Below are positions 10,256-16,408 of a DNA stretch of 64,000 bases, one piece after another. Position 1 is the first letter of the stretch, and each line of letters begins with the position of its first letter. The DNA is from Arthrobacter sp. Soil736. GTDB taxonomy: Bacteria > Actinomycetota > Actinomycetes > Actinomycetales > Micrococcaceae. Under the pieces are notes generated by a model. It was not told the origin of the DNA. It was given only the letters and a program-made list of their open reading frames with translations, and did not search any database. A program made the position numbers and the translations under genes. Where the stretch lies: assembly GCF_001428005.1 (NCBI RefSeq), contig NZ_LMSB01000005.1, positions 54,792-118,791 on the forward strand, given 5' to 3'.

Positions 10256-11353
10256 ATGACCGACGCCGACGGTAACCGTCCCGAACGCCCTCCTTCGAAA
10301 CGGGCCGCTTCCGCTTCGAAGCGCGGACGGGCCTTCGTCTGGCAGTTGCTGGCGTTCGCCGTGCTCCTGCCCGTGGCGTCCCTTTCGATCTTCCGGGCTG
10401 TCCCCGCGGAATGGCCCACGCCGGTGGTCCAGCTCCTGTCCTTCACCCCCTGGATGGTGATTCCCGCCGTCGTGGCCTTGGCGCTTGCCCTGCTGAGCCG
10501 CCGGGTACTGGTCATGGCCGCTGCCGCCGTCATGCTGGCGGCACAGCTGTTCTGGCTCTGGCCGCCCGACGCCGGCCGGGCGGACGCCGGGGGCTCTTCC
10601 CCGGGCCCGGCCGGCTCGTCCGTTCCTCTGACGGCCATGAGCATCAATTCCCGGTTCGGCAAGGCGGACGCGGCCGAAATCGTCCGGCTGGTCCGCGAGA
10701 ACGGCGTGGGCCTGCTGACCGTCCAGGAATATACCCAGGCGCTTGAGGACCGGCTGGCTGCCGCGGGGCTGGGAAGCCTCCTGCCCAACAAGATCAGCAG
10801 TCCCACAGATGATGGCGCCGGCAGCGCGACGTATTCCAAGTACGCGATGCAGGCCGTAGGCCTCTTGCCGGACACTCCCTTCCAGATTCGCACGGTTCGG
10901 CTCCAGCTGCAGGACGCCGGACACGCAGCCACGCTCGAGGTGACGAACGTTCATGCCCTGCCGCCGGTGGGCGTCCGCGTCGGCCAGTGGCGGAGCGACC
11001 TTGCGGCGTTGGGCGAGCTCATTGGCCGCACCGGGCCCGAGGGGCCCGGCAACCGGCTGCTGATCGGAGATTTCAACGCCACGTACGATCACGCCGAGTT
11101 CCGGAGGGTTCTCGACGGCGGTCCGGGCGGACGAAAGATGGTGGACGTGGGGACGGCGTCCGGCGGCAGGCTCATCCCCACCTGGCCCATGGAACCCACC
11201 TGGCCCATGGAGGGCATCCCGCTGCCCGGCATCGCCATCGATCACCTGGTGACGAGCCCGCACATCGGGAACTCCGGCTACGCCGTGCACCGCGTCCCCG
11301 GAACCGACCATGCCGCCGTGATGGCCACGCTCAGCATTCCGGCCGCCGGCTAG
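10256..11353 (+). CDS. Membrane-anchored endonuclease/exonuclease/phosphatase family protein
   Basis: 365 residues. There are three hydrophobic N-terminal segments (about 25-50, 57-80, 85-105), then an extracytoplasmic EEP-fold domain. Signatures are LTAMSINSRFG (first strand), LTVQEYT (metal-binding Glu), LLIGDFNAT (the GDFN motif) and IDHLV...GTDHAAV (catalytic Asp-His pair near the end). The fold acts on phosphodiester or phosphomonoester bonds; the substrate cannot be told. The start at 10256 is supported by the leaderless -10; an upstream in-frame ATG/GTG at 10238 would overlap that promoter. Confidence 0.85.
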   Translation: MTDADGNRPERPPSKRAASASKRGRAFVWQLLAFAVLLPVASLSIFRAVPAEWPTPVVQLLSFTPWMVIPAVVALALALLSRRVLVMAAAAVMLAAQLFWLWPPDAGRADAGGSSPGPAGSSVPLTAMSINSRFGKADAAEIVRLVRENGVGLLTVQEYTQALEDRLAAAGLGSLLPNKISSPTDDGAGSATYSKYAMQAVGLLPDTPFQIRTVRLQLQDAGHAATLEVTNVHALPPVGVRVGQWRSDLAALGELIGRTGPEGPGNRLLIGDFNATYDHAEFRRVLDGGPGGRKMVDVGTASGGRLIPTWPMEPTWPMEGIPLPGIAIDHLVTSPHIGNSGYAVHRVPGTDHAAVMATLSIPAAG

Positions 11354-11357
11354 ATCA

Positions 11358-11409
11358 GGGCGTGCAGGCCGGGCGTACAGTCCGGGCGCACAGGCCCGGC
11401 GTGCAAGCC
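11358..11409. repeat. Four imperfect 13-bp tandem repeats
   Basis: Units at 11358-11370, 11371-11383, 11384-11396 and 11397-11409, with consensus GGGCGTGCAGGCC. They lie between the convergent EEP-family and glycerophosphodiesterase genes. Confidence 0.8.
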
Positions 11410-11438
11410 GGGGCGCCCCGCCCTTCTCTACCGAGGGG

Positions 11439-12509
11439 TCAGCGCCCGGGAACAGGCTGGTAGCTCTGCGGGAGCTTCATCCCGGACTCACCCATGACGT
11501 CGCGGAGGCGGTCCGGGTAGTCGGTGATCATCCCGTCGACGCCGGTGGCGATCAGGGCGCGCATGGTGGGCTTGTCATCGACGGTCCAGGGGATGACCTG
11601 CATCCCGGCCGCGTGGGCGCGCCGGACCATGTCCGCCGTGACATACGGAACGTAGTTGGCGTCCTCCACGGTGCCGTTCTGCGGGGTGCCGTGCACCGGC
11701 GAAATTGCGTCGAATCCGAGGTGGTGCGCTGCGGCCACGAGGTCGCCGCCGAAGTCGTCGGAGTCGATGCCGCCGAGCCAGGGCGAACTTCCCGGCTGGC
11801 CCGCCTGGAGGAAGTCCTTGTTGGTCAGGGCAACGGTGCGGAGCTGCGGGTCCCGCTGCTGCACGAGGCGCAGCGCACCCCAGTCAAAGCTCTCGATGGA
11901 CACCCGGTGCTGCATGTTCGCGGCCTTGACCTCCCGCAGCGCAACGTCCACGAACTGCTCACGGGGTGCCGTCTGCTCCGGCGCTCCGGCCTCGACCTTG
12001 GTTTCGATGTTGAACCTCACCTGGCTGGCGCTGTACGAGTCCACAAGGGCAAACACCTCCGCCAGTGTGGGCATCTTCTCGCCCGGAGCGGCCTGCTGGC
12101 CCGGGAACTGCGGCAGCGTGCGCGTGCCGCAGTCGAGGCTGCGGACCTGGGCGAACGTGAGGTCCTTGATGTACTTGCCGACGTACGGGAACAGCGGGTC
12201 CCCGGGCGTGCCGGGGGCGGTGTCGGCGCACTTCTTGTCGCTGATCTTGCGGTCGTGCGTGATGACTTCGCGCCCGTCCTTGGTGATCTGGAGGTCAAGC
12301 TCAAGCGTGGTGACGCCGATTTCCAAAGCCTTGGCGAAGGCCGGAAGGGTGGACTCGACCGTGAGCCCGATCCCGCCCCGGTGGGCCTGGAGGTCGAAGT
12401 GGTTGTCTCCGCCCTGGGGGTTGGTGTCCGCAGCCAGTGCGTGGGACGGGATGGCGAGCAGCAGGGCTGCGCTGAGTACGGCAGCGCCAAGCTTCGTCGG
12501 GGTGTGCAT
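11439..12509 (-). CDS. Secreted glycerophosphodiester phosphodiesterase
   Basis: 356 residues. An N-terminal signal peptide runs to about residue 26 (hydrophobic core, ends ALAAD). A GDPD TIM barrel follows. QAHRGG carries the catalytic His, ELDLQITKDG the metal-binding Glu/Asp, and THDRK the second His; NIETK and IPWTVDD are later strands. It hydrolyses glycerophosphodiesters to glycerol-3-phosphate plus alcohol outside the cell. Start ATG 12509 has GGAGA at good spacing; the longer frame to 12584 is not signal-like. It stands alone between convergent and same-strand neighbours. Confidence 0.92.
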   Translation of the reverse strand: MHTPTKLGAAVLSAALLLAIPSHALAADTNPQGGDNHFDLQAHRGGIGLTVESTLPAFAKALEIGVTTLELDLQITKDGREVITHDRKISDKKCADTAPGTPGDPLFPYVGKYIKDLTFAQVRSLDCGTRTLPQFPGQQAAPGEKMPTLAEVFALVDSYSASQVRFNIETKVEAGAPEQTAPREQFVDVALREVKAANMQHRVSIESFDWGALRLVQQRDPQLRTVALTNKDFLQAGQPGSSPWLGGIDSDDFGGDLVAAAHHLGFDAISPVHGTPQNGTVEDANYVPYVTADMVRRAHAAGMQVIPWTVDDKPTMRALIATGVDGMITDYPDRLRDVMGESGMKLPQSYQPVPGR

Positions 12510-12626
12510 GTGGTGTTCTCCACTCTGGTGGTGTGCAGGTGCACGTGCCACCGTGATGGCCGGTTGCCAACGGCCGGCCACCACTGCCCGACATCCGTAC
12601 GAATCCGGAGTGAACGTCCGGTGCCG

Positions 12627-13388
12627 TTACGCCTGCTTGCGGATCAGCTTGTGAGTCGCCGCCTGCGCCACCGGCCGGATCACGATCTGGTCCAGATTGA
12701 CATGGTGCGGCGCACACACCGCGTACCGCACCACATCCGCCACATCCTCCGCTGTCAGCGGTTTTTCCACGCCCTGGTAAACCTTGCTGGCGGCGGCCGG
12801 GTCACCCAGCCTGTTGAGGGCGAACTCCTCGGTGCGGACCAGACCGGGGGCGACCTCGATCACGCGGACGTTGTGTTCGGCCTCCTCCAGCCGGAGCGCT
12901 CCGGTCAGGGCATGCTGGGCGAACTTGGCGGCGTTGTAGCCCGCGCCGCCCTCGTAGGCCGTGAGCCCGGCCGTGGACGTCAGGTTCAGGACCGTGCCTT
13001 CGCCGTGTTCCCGCAGCATGGGCAGGAACGCGCGCGTGAGGTTCAAGGTGCCGAGGACGTTGACCCGGTACATCCACTCCCAGTCGTCCGTCTTAGCCTG
13101 CCCCACGGGATCGGCCCCGCGGGCGCCGCCGGCGATGTTGATCAGCGTGTCTATCCCGCCGGCCGCCGTCACTTCGGCCAGGAGCCTGGCGACGTCGGCG
13201 TCCTCGGCGATGTCAGCCGGAATGCCGACGGCGCCTGTCTCGGCTTCCAGCGCGGCCAGCCGGTCCTGGCGCCGGGCGACCGCATAGACCGTCCACCCTT
13301 CGGCCCTCAAAGCCCGGACAGTCGCTTCCCCAATGCCGGTGCTCGCACCAGTAACTACAGCTGCTTTTTTGTTCGAAACCTCAGTCAT
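12627..13388 (-). CDS. Short-chain dehydrogenase/reductase
   Basis: 253 residues, classical SDR. The nucleotide-binding TGASTGIGE is at 13-21, the catalytic Ser near 138 and the YNAAK pair Y151/K155; NIAGG replaces the common NNAG. It resembles the YdfG/serine 3-dehydrogenase-like group, but the substrate is unknown. The start ATG 13388 is fixed by the leaderless -10 TAGGGT 6 nt upstream. Its upstream side ends at the left 35-bp repeat of the segment described below. Confidence 0.9.
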   Translation of the reverse strand: MTEVSNKKAAVVTGASTGIGEATVRALRAEGWTVYAVARRQDRLAALEAETGAVGIPADIAEDADVARLLAEVTAAGGIDTLINIAGGARGADPVGQAKTDDWEWMYRVNVLGTLNLTRAFLPMLREHGEGTVLNLTSTAGLTAYEGGAGYNAAKFAQHALTGALRLEEAEHNVRVIEVAPGLVRTEEFALNRLGDPAAASKVYQGVEKPLTAEDVADVVRYAVCAPHHVNLDQIVIRPVAQAATHKLIRKQA

Positions 13389-13394
13389 GGCACC

Positions 13395-13400
13395 ACCCTA
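13395..13400 (-). promoter_or_regulatory. -10 element (TAGGGT) of the SDR gene
   Basis: The hexamer lies 6 nt before ATG 13388, with no SD. A leaderless start is expected. Confidence 0.65.
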
Positions 13401-13425
13401 ACGCCATTCAGCAGCAGCGTTCAGC

Positions 13426-13460
13426 GCCGTCCACCCCTAGGAACTCCTGCCCTGGACGAA
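13426..13460. repeat. Left 35-bp direct repeat (candidate attachment site)
   Basis: Matches 15941-15975 at 33 of 35 positions, with the first 24 bp identical. The copy at the right lies over the DUF488 stop codon; this copy encodes a look-alike C-terminal tail (QGRSS-stop) with no gene attached. Confidence 0.85.
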
Positions 13461-13475
13461 GTGCCGTGTCAATGT

Positions 13476-13652
13476 TCATTGGCGGATGCGTCTGAGCGTG
13501 GCATCGTCGGTGGTGCTCCCCCATGAGAGCGCTGTCCGTGGCCTGACGGAGACAACTTCCCAGCCATCCTTGGCCAGCTTTTTTAGCTCCTTGGCTTGCC
13601 GCCGGGGGCGGCGGTCCACGACGACTGTCTTGTACTCAAATTCGTTATTCAT
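13476..13652 (-). CDS. Small protein with a DUF4177-like pattern
   Basis: 58 residues starting MNNEFEYKTVVV and ending at TGA 13478-13476. GAGAGG sits 6 nt before ATG 13652, a good ribosome-binding site. The pattern FEYKTVVVD ... LKKLAKDGWEVVSV resembles the short DUF4177-type proteins; the function is unknown. It is the first cargo gene inside the left repeat and the only one there that is clearly cytosolic and basic. Confidence 0.72.
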   Translation of the reverse strand: MNNEFEYKTVVVDRRPRRQAKELKKLAKDGWEVVSVRPRTALSWGSTTDDATLRRIRQ

Positions 13653-13802
13653 GGCGTTGCCTCTCGGCGGGCGGCACGGAGGTGCGGCGCCCGGTATGGA
13701 AAGTTATTGGCCCGGCCGTGGACTTGCGCTGGGCCTTGTCTTTGTCATGAGCCCTCCGCGGCTTCGCACGGGAGCTGCCCGCAGGGACCTGGCCTGTGTG
13801 TG

Positions 13803-14438
13803 TTAGCTGTGCGGACCGGTGGACGGAGTTGCGGGTCGGGTCCGGTTTGGCGTGTTCTGGTGATCGAGGCCTGCCGGGTGGCTCTCCGTTCCCTTGGCCT
13901 GTGTGGTCTCCGGGGGTGATCCTGGGGTGACCGTTGGCAGGTTGTCGTGGCCCGGGTTCCCTGCCCCGGTGGCGGGTGAGGGGATTTCCTTCCCGGAGCG
14001 CCCCGGCACGTTCGGCGCAGGTGTCGGATGGTCGGGGGCATGGCCTGGTGCCTGCGGTGAAGCGGGGGCGGGTGTCGTCCGTCCGGAGTGGCCGCGGGTC
14101 AGGGTGTCGATCACCGTGGTGATGGTTTCCTGGGCTTTCTCCCGGAAGCCGGGGTCGGCTGCAGCCACGGCGGCGGCGCCGATCCCCATGGATGCGGCCA
14201 CCGCCAGGGCAGTGACGGCCATACGGCGGTGTCTGCGCTGCCGCAGGGCATCCAGGTCGGCGGCCGGTCCGGTTTCCATGAGCTCGGCCAGCTTCGCAGA
14301 TGGTGCGACGGGTGGGCCGGCCGCGAAGGAGCGCAGCTCCAGCAGCGCTGCTTTCAGGTCAGTCGTGTCATCCGTTTCTACTTCAAGCAGGAATAGGTCG
14401 ACGACGTGCTCGTCGTGAACTGTGTATCCGGTGGTCAT
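13803..14438 (-). CDS. Anti-sigma-factor-like membrane protein
   Basis: 211 residues. An N-terminal cytosolic part of about 70 residues (acidic, helical) is followed by one membrane segment at about 73-95. A Pro/Thr/Gly-rich, low-complexity extracytoplasmic tail runs from about 100 to the end. Its ATG overlaps the sigma stop (ATGA, 14438-14435), so it is translationally coupled to the ECF sigma gene. This strongly suggests that it is the cognate anti-sigma. No zinc-binding HxxxCxxC motif is visible, so it is not a ZAS-type anti-sigma. Confidence 0.75.
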   Translation of the reverse strand: MTTGYTVHDEHVVDLFLLEVETDDTTDLKAALLELRSFAAGPPVAPSAKLAELMETGPAADLDALRQRRHRRMAVTALAVAASMGIGAAAVAAADPGFREKAQETITTVIDTLTRGHSGRTTPAPASPQAPGHAPDHPTPAPNVPGRSGKEIPSPATGAGNPGHDNLPTVTPGSPPETTQAKGTESHPAGLDHQNTPNRTRPATPSTGPHS

Positions 14439-15004
14439 GGCGCCACCCCGTCCTTTGCCGTCTGTTGATTCCGCAGGCTCTTCAGCGCCCTGTACTGCAG
14501 CTGGGCTATGGCCCCTGTGGACTTGTGCATGATGTCCGCGACCTCGGTCACGGACAACTCCGCGATGATGCGCAGCCGGAGCACTTCCCGGTGATCCTCG
14601 CTCAGGCCTTCGAGCATCGCCAGGGCCTTGGCCTCAGGGCTGCCATCGAGGGCATCATCTTCGGCGGATGTGGCCCGGCGGCGGTCGCGGTCCGGGTCGT
14701 ATTCGACCAGGGCAGGTCTGCTGTGGCGGCGGCGGTGGTGGTCCACGGAACGGGCATGGGCGATGGAGAAGATCAAAGTCCTCAGGCCCTGGGCCCCGCC
14801 GTGGACCGAACTCAGCCTCGGGTACAGCGCCAGGAACACGTCGTGGGTCACCCCTTCCGGATCGTCCACCCCGCCTGCCCTCAGGTATCCGGCGACTACC
14901 GGGGAGTAGGTCCGGTAGACGGCGGCGAAGAACGATGCATGGTCCCCGTGGCCGGAGGCCACAAGATCGTCATTGATCGGGTCCGTCCCCCGCCGCCCGG
15001 ACAT
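14435..15004 (-). CDS. ECF-type RNA polymerase sigma factor
   Basis: 189 residues. A region 2-like part (FFAAVYRTYSPVVAGYL ... VTHDVFLALYPRL, about 22-65) and a region 4 helix-turn-helix (LSEDHREVLRLRIIAELSVTEVADIM, about 135-165) are present, separated by a charged linker. The start ATG 15004 has AGG a few bases upstream; the longer open frame to 15442 is the shadow of the upstream secreted-protein gene. It lies 16 nt after that gene and overlaps the anti-sigma gene, forming a three-gene operon. Its target promoters are not known. Confidence 0.88.
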   Translation of the reverse strand: MSGRRGTDPINDDLVASGHGDHASFFAAVYRTYSPVVAGYLRAGGVDDPEGVTHDVFLALYPRLSSVHGGAQGLRTLIFSIAHARSVDHHRRRHSRPALVEYDPDRDRRRATSAEDDALDGSPEAKALAMLEGLSEDHREVLRLRIIAELSVTEVADIMHKSTGAIAQLQYRALKSLRNQQTAKDGVAP

Positions 15005-15020
15005 TACCTGGCCGCCGGGC

Positions 15021-15569
15021 TTAGGGTTTTCCGGCCGTGGCAGGCTTGTGGGACAGCCCGCGCTCGGCCTGGGCCGGCGGATGCGCCTTGGTCTTCTCAT
15101 CCTCAGCCTTGCCTGAGTTCCCAGGTGTCTCGGGCCGGTGCTCGGCTGATTCACCAGGCGCTGCCACGGTCTTGCAGTACCCGGCGATGCCGGCACCCCC
15201 GGCCGCCGCGGACAAGGATTTGTAAGCGGTTGAGGTTGAATCCAGTCCTCCCTTGGTGAACGCCTTGCACAATCCGAACGCGGCCGGACCCGTGGCGTCG
15301 GGTCCGGCCGGCGTTGCGCTGGGGTTCGGCGAAGGGGCGTCAGAAGGCCGGGCGTCCTTCCCCTGAGAGTCGGCGCCCGCCGTGTGATCCGCTGCCTGGG
15401 AAGGGTGGGCAGCGGCGGGGGCGCCGATGATCTCATGGGCACTTTGCTGCAGCGGAGCAGGCAGTGTCCCGGTGTAGGCTCCCGCGGCTGTTCCTCCTAC
15501 GGCCAGGGTGCCGCCGGCCAGCACCCCCGCCGCGACTTTGCCGGTCACCAAAGCGGTAAAGAACGACAT
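15021..15569 (-). CDS. Secreted/membrane protein of the ECF sigma operon
   Basis: 182 residues. The start ATG 15569 has GGGAGGA 4 nt upstream. A hydrophobic N-terminus (about 5-40, Ala/Gly-rich, ending AYTG) looks like a signal or anchor. A Pro/Ala/Ser linker follows, then a compact segment with two cysteines (FGLCKAFTKGG ... GIAGYCKTV, about 105-145) and a charged, Pro-rich tail. Actinobacterial proteins with this two-Cys segment are often found beside ECF sigma genes. The function is unknown; it may be an extracellular sensor or a regulon member. Confidence 0.75.
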   Translation of the reverse strand: MSFFTALVTGKVAAGVLAGGTLAVGGTAAGAYTGTLPAPLQQSAHEIIGAPAAAHPSQAADHTAGADSQGKDARPSDAPSPNPSATPAGPDATGPAAFGLCKAFTKGGLDSTSTAYKSLSAAAGGAGIAGYCKTVAAPGESAEHRPETPGNSGKAEDEKTKAHPPAQAERGLSHKPATAGKP

Positions 15570-15694
15570 GAAATCCTCCCTTGTCAGAAAACTTGAAGAC
15601 AAAATCATGGACGTCGGTCCACATCAGGGTAATCGCAGCTCCGCCGCGAATATCACGCCGGAGACTCAAGATTCACGCGTTTTATCCCAAAGAA
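15570..15694. other. Upstream region of the ECF sigma operon
   Basis: 125 bp between the secreted-protein start and the integrase relic. It is more AT-rich than its surroundings, especially 15660-15694, and should hold the operon promoter. I see no confident -35/-10 or ECF-type pair. Confidence 0.4.
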
Positions 15695-15905
15695 TTAATC
15701 AAGGCGATCTCCGCGCAGGTTGCCGGTCTCGTCCAAGAACTCGAACCGATTCTTTAGATCGAATCCGTAGGCAGCAACTGCGTTCGGGCTCCCGCCGGAA
15801 TCCAGGATGTGCTGCAATAACCGACACACGGGCACACCACCGGGACTCCGTTCCGGTCATGCAGTGCCACCGAGGAAACCACCCCCGGATGCCCCGGTCG
15901 CTACA
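15695..15905 (-). pseudogene. Tyrosine-recombinase (integrase) N-terminal relic
   Basis: Read leftward, codons from about 15835 to TAA 15695 encode LLQHILDSGGSPNAVAAYGF followed by DLKNRFEFLDETG. This resembles the SAM-like core-binding domain of tyrosine recombinases (consensus SPNTVxAYxxDLxxFxxFL). Upstream, codons for VVSSVALHDRNGVPVV continue in another frame to about 15900, so a frameshift lies near 15835; in the first frame there is also a TGA at 15859-15857. The catalytic domain is absent. It adjoins the right 35-bp repeat. Identification is by pattern only. Confidence 0.55.
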
Positions 15906-15940
15906 ACCCGCACCTGCGTCACCATCCAAGTGCAACACCC

Positions 15941-15975
15941 GCCGTCCACCCCTAGGAACTCCTGTCCTGGAGGAA
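15941..15975. repeat. Right 35-bp direct repeat, overlapping the DUF488 3' end
   Basis: Partner of 13426-13460 (33/35 identical). It covers the last codons and stop of the DUF488 gene plus about 11 bp beyond. Confidence 0.85.
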
Positions 15976-16320
15976 CTCCAGCGGCACCCGGGCGTGGTTC
16001 ACTTCCGGATCCTTGGCCGCGTACAGCAGCGTCACCCTCTTGTGCCGTGCCGCCAGGTCCAGCAGCTGTTCCACCGCGGGGTTGTTCTCCAGTTCGTCCT
16101 CATACTGCGCCCGGAAATCGGCGAAACGCTCCTGCATGTGGGCGAATTCCTGGCGCAGGGGCGGCGACGGCGCGATGTCCTTGAGCCAGAGCTCAAGGCC
16201 GGCCCTTTCCTTGGTGACGCCGCGCGGCCAGAGCCTGTCCACCAGAACCCGGCAGCCGTCGTCGTCCGCGGGATCGTCATAGATGCGCTTAATCCGAAAA
16301 GAACCGCCTGCATTCTCCAT
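15952..16320 (-). CDS. DUF488 family protein
   Basis: 122 residues. Family signatures are IKRIYDDPADDDGCRVLVDR, LWPRGVTKE, DIAPSPPLRQEF and VTLLYAAKD. The family is widespread and uncharacterised. ATG 16320 is preferred over ATG 16329 because TAGCAT stands 7 nt upstream, giving a leaderless start. It is divergent from valS. Its 3' end doubles as the right repeat of the putative integrative segment. Confidence 0.85.
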   Translation of the reverse strand: MENAGGSFRIKRIYDDPADDDGCRVLVDRLWPRGVTKERAGLELWLKDIAPSPPLRQEFAHMQERFADFRAQYEDELENNPAVEQLLDLAARHKRVTLLYAAKDPEVNHARVPLEFLQDRSS

Positions 16321-16327
16321 AGGCGGC

Positions 16328-16333
16328 ATGCTA
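16328..16333 (-). promoter_or_regulatory. -10 element (TAGCAT) of the DUF488 gene
   Basis: Located 7 nt before ATG 16320. It supports leaderless transcription. Confidence 0.5.
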
Positions 16334-16354
16334 CTCCAGGCCGCTCGGGAGACC

Positions 16355-16390
16355 CCGCTGCGGGCTCCCGCTGCGGGCTCCCGCTGCGGG
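16355..16390. repeat. 13-bp tandem repeat (2.8 copies) in the valS promoter region
   Basis: Two perfect copies of CCGCTGCGGGCTC (16355-16367, 16368-16380) and a partial third (16381-16390). They end 18 bp before the valS ATG, where the -35 region would lie. Confidence 0.85.
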
Positions 16391-16408
16391 GCATGAAACA
16401 ATTGGCCC

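Larger units (their letters stand above)
13426..15975. mobile_element. Candidate remnant integrative element carrying a sigma-factor operon
   Basis: 2.55 kb bounded by 35-bp direct repeats. The right repeat overlaps the 3' end of an intact DUF488 gene, a common integration target geometry. A broken tyrosine-recombinase N-terminus (15695 to about 15900) lies right next to that repeat, where an integrase is normally found. Cargo: a 58-residue protein, ECF sigma, anti-sigma and a secreted protein. No intact integrase, excisionase or transfer gene is visible, so if it was an element it is now fixed. The alternative is a chance duplication of the DUF488 tail. Confidence 0.5.

Noticed and set aside
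14300..15442. Long open frames on both strands over the sigma operon
   Set aside because: Pro/Arg-rich shadows; the sigma, anti-sigma and secreted-protein frames have domains, RBS and ATGA coupling.
15699..15938. 79-codon leftward frame beside the right repeat
   Set aside because: Runs in a frame different from the recombinase-like codons and is Arg/Cys-rich and motif-free.
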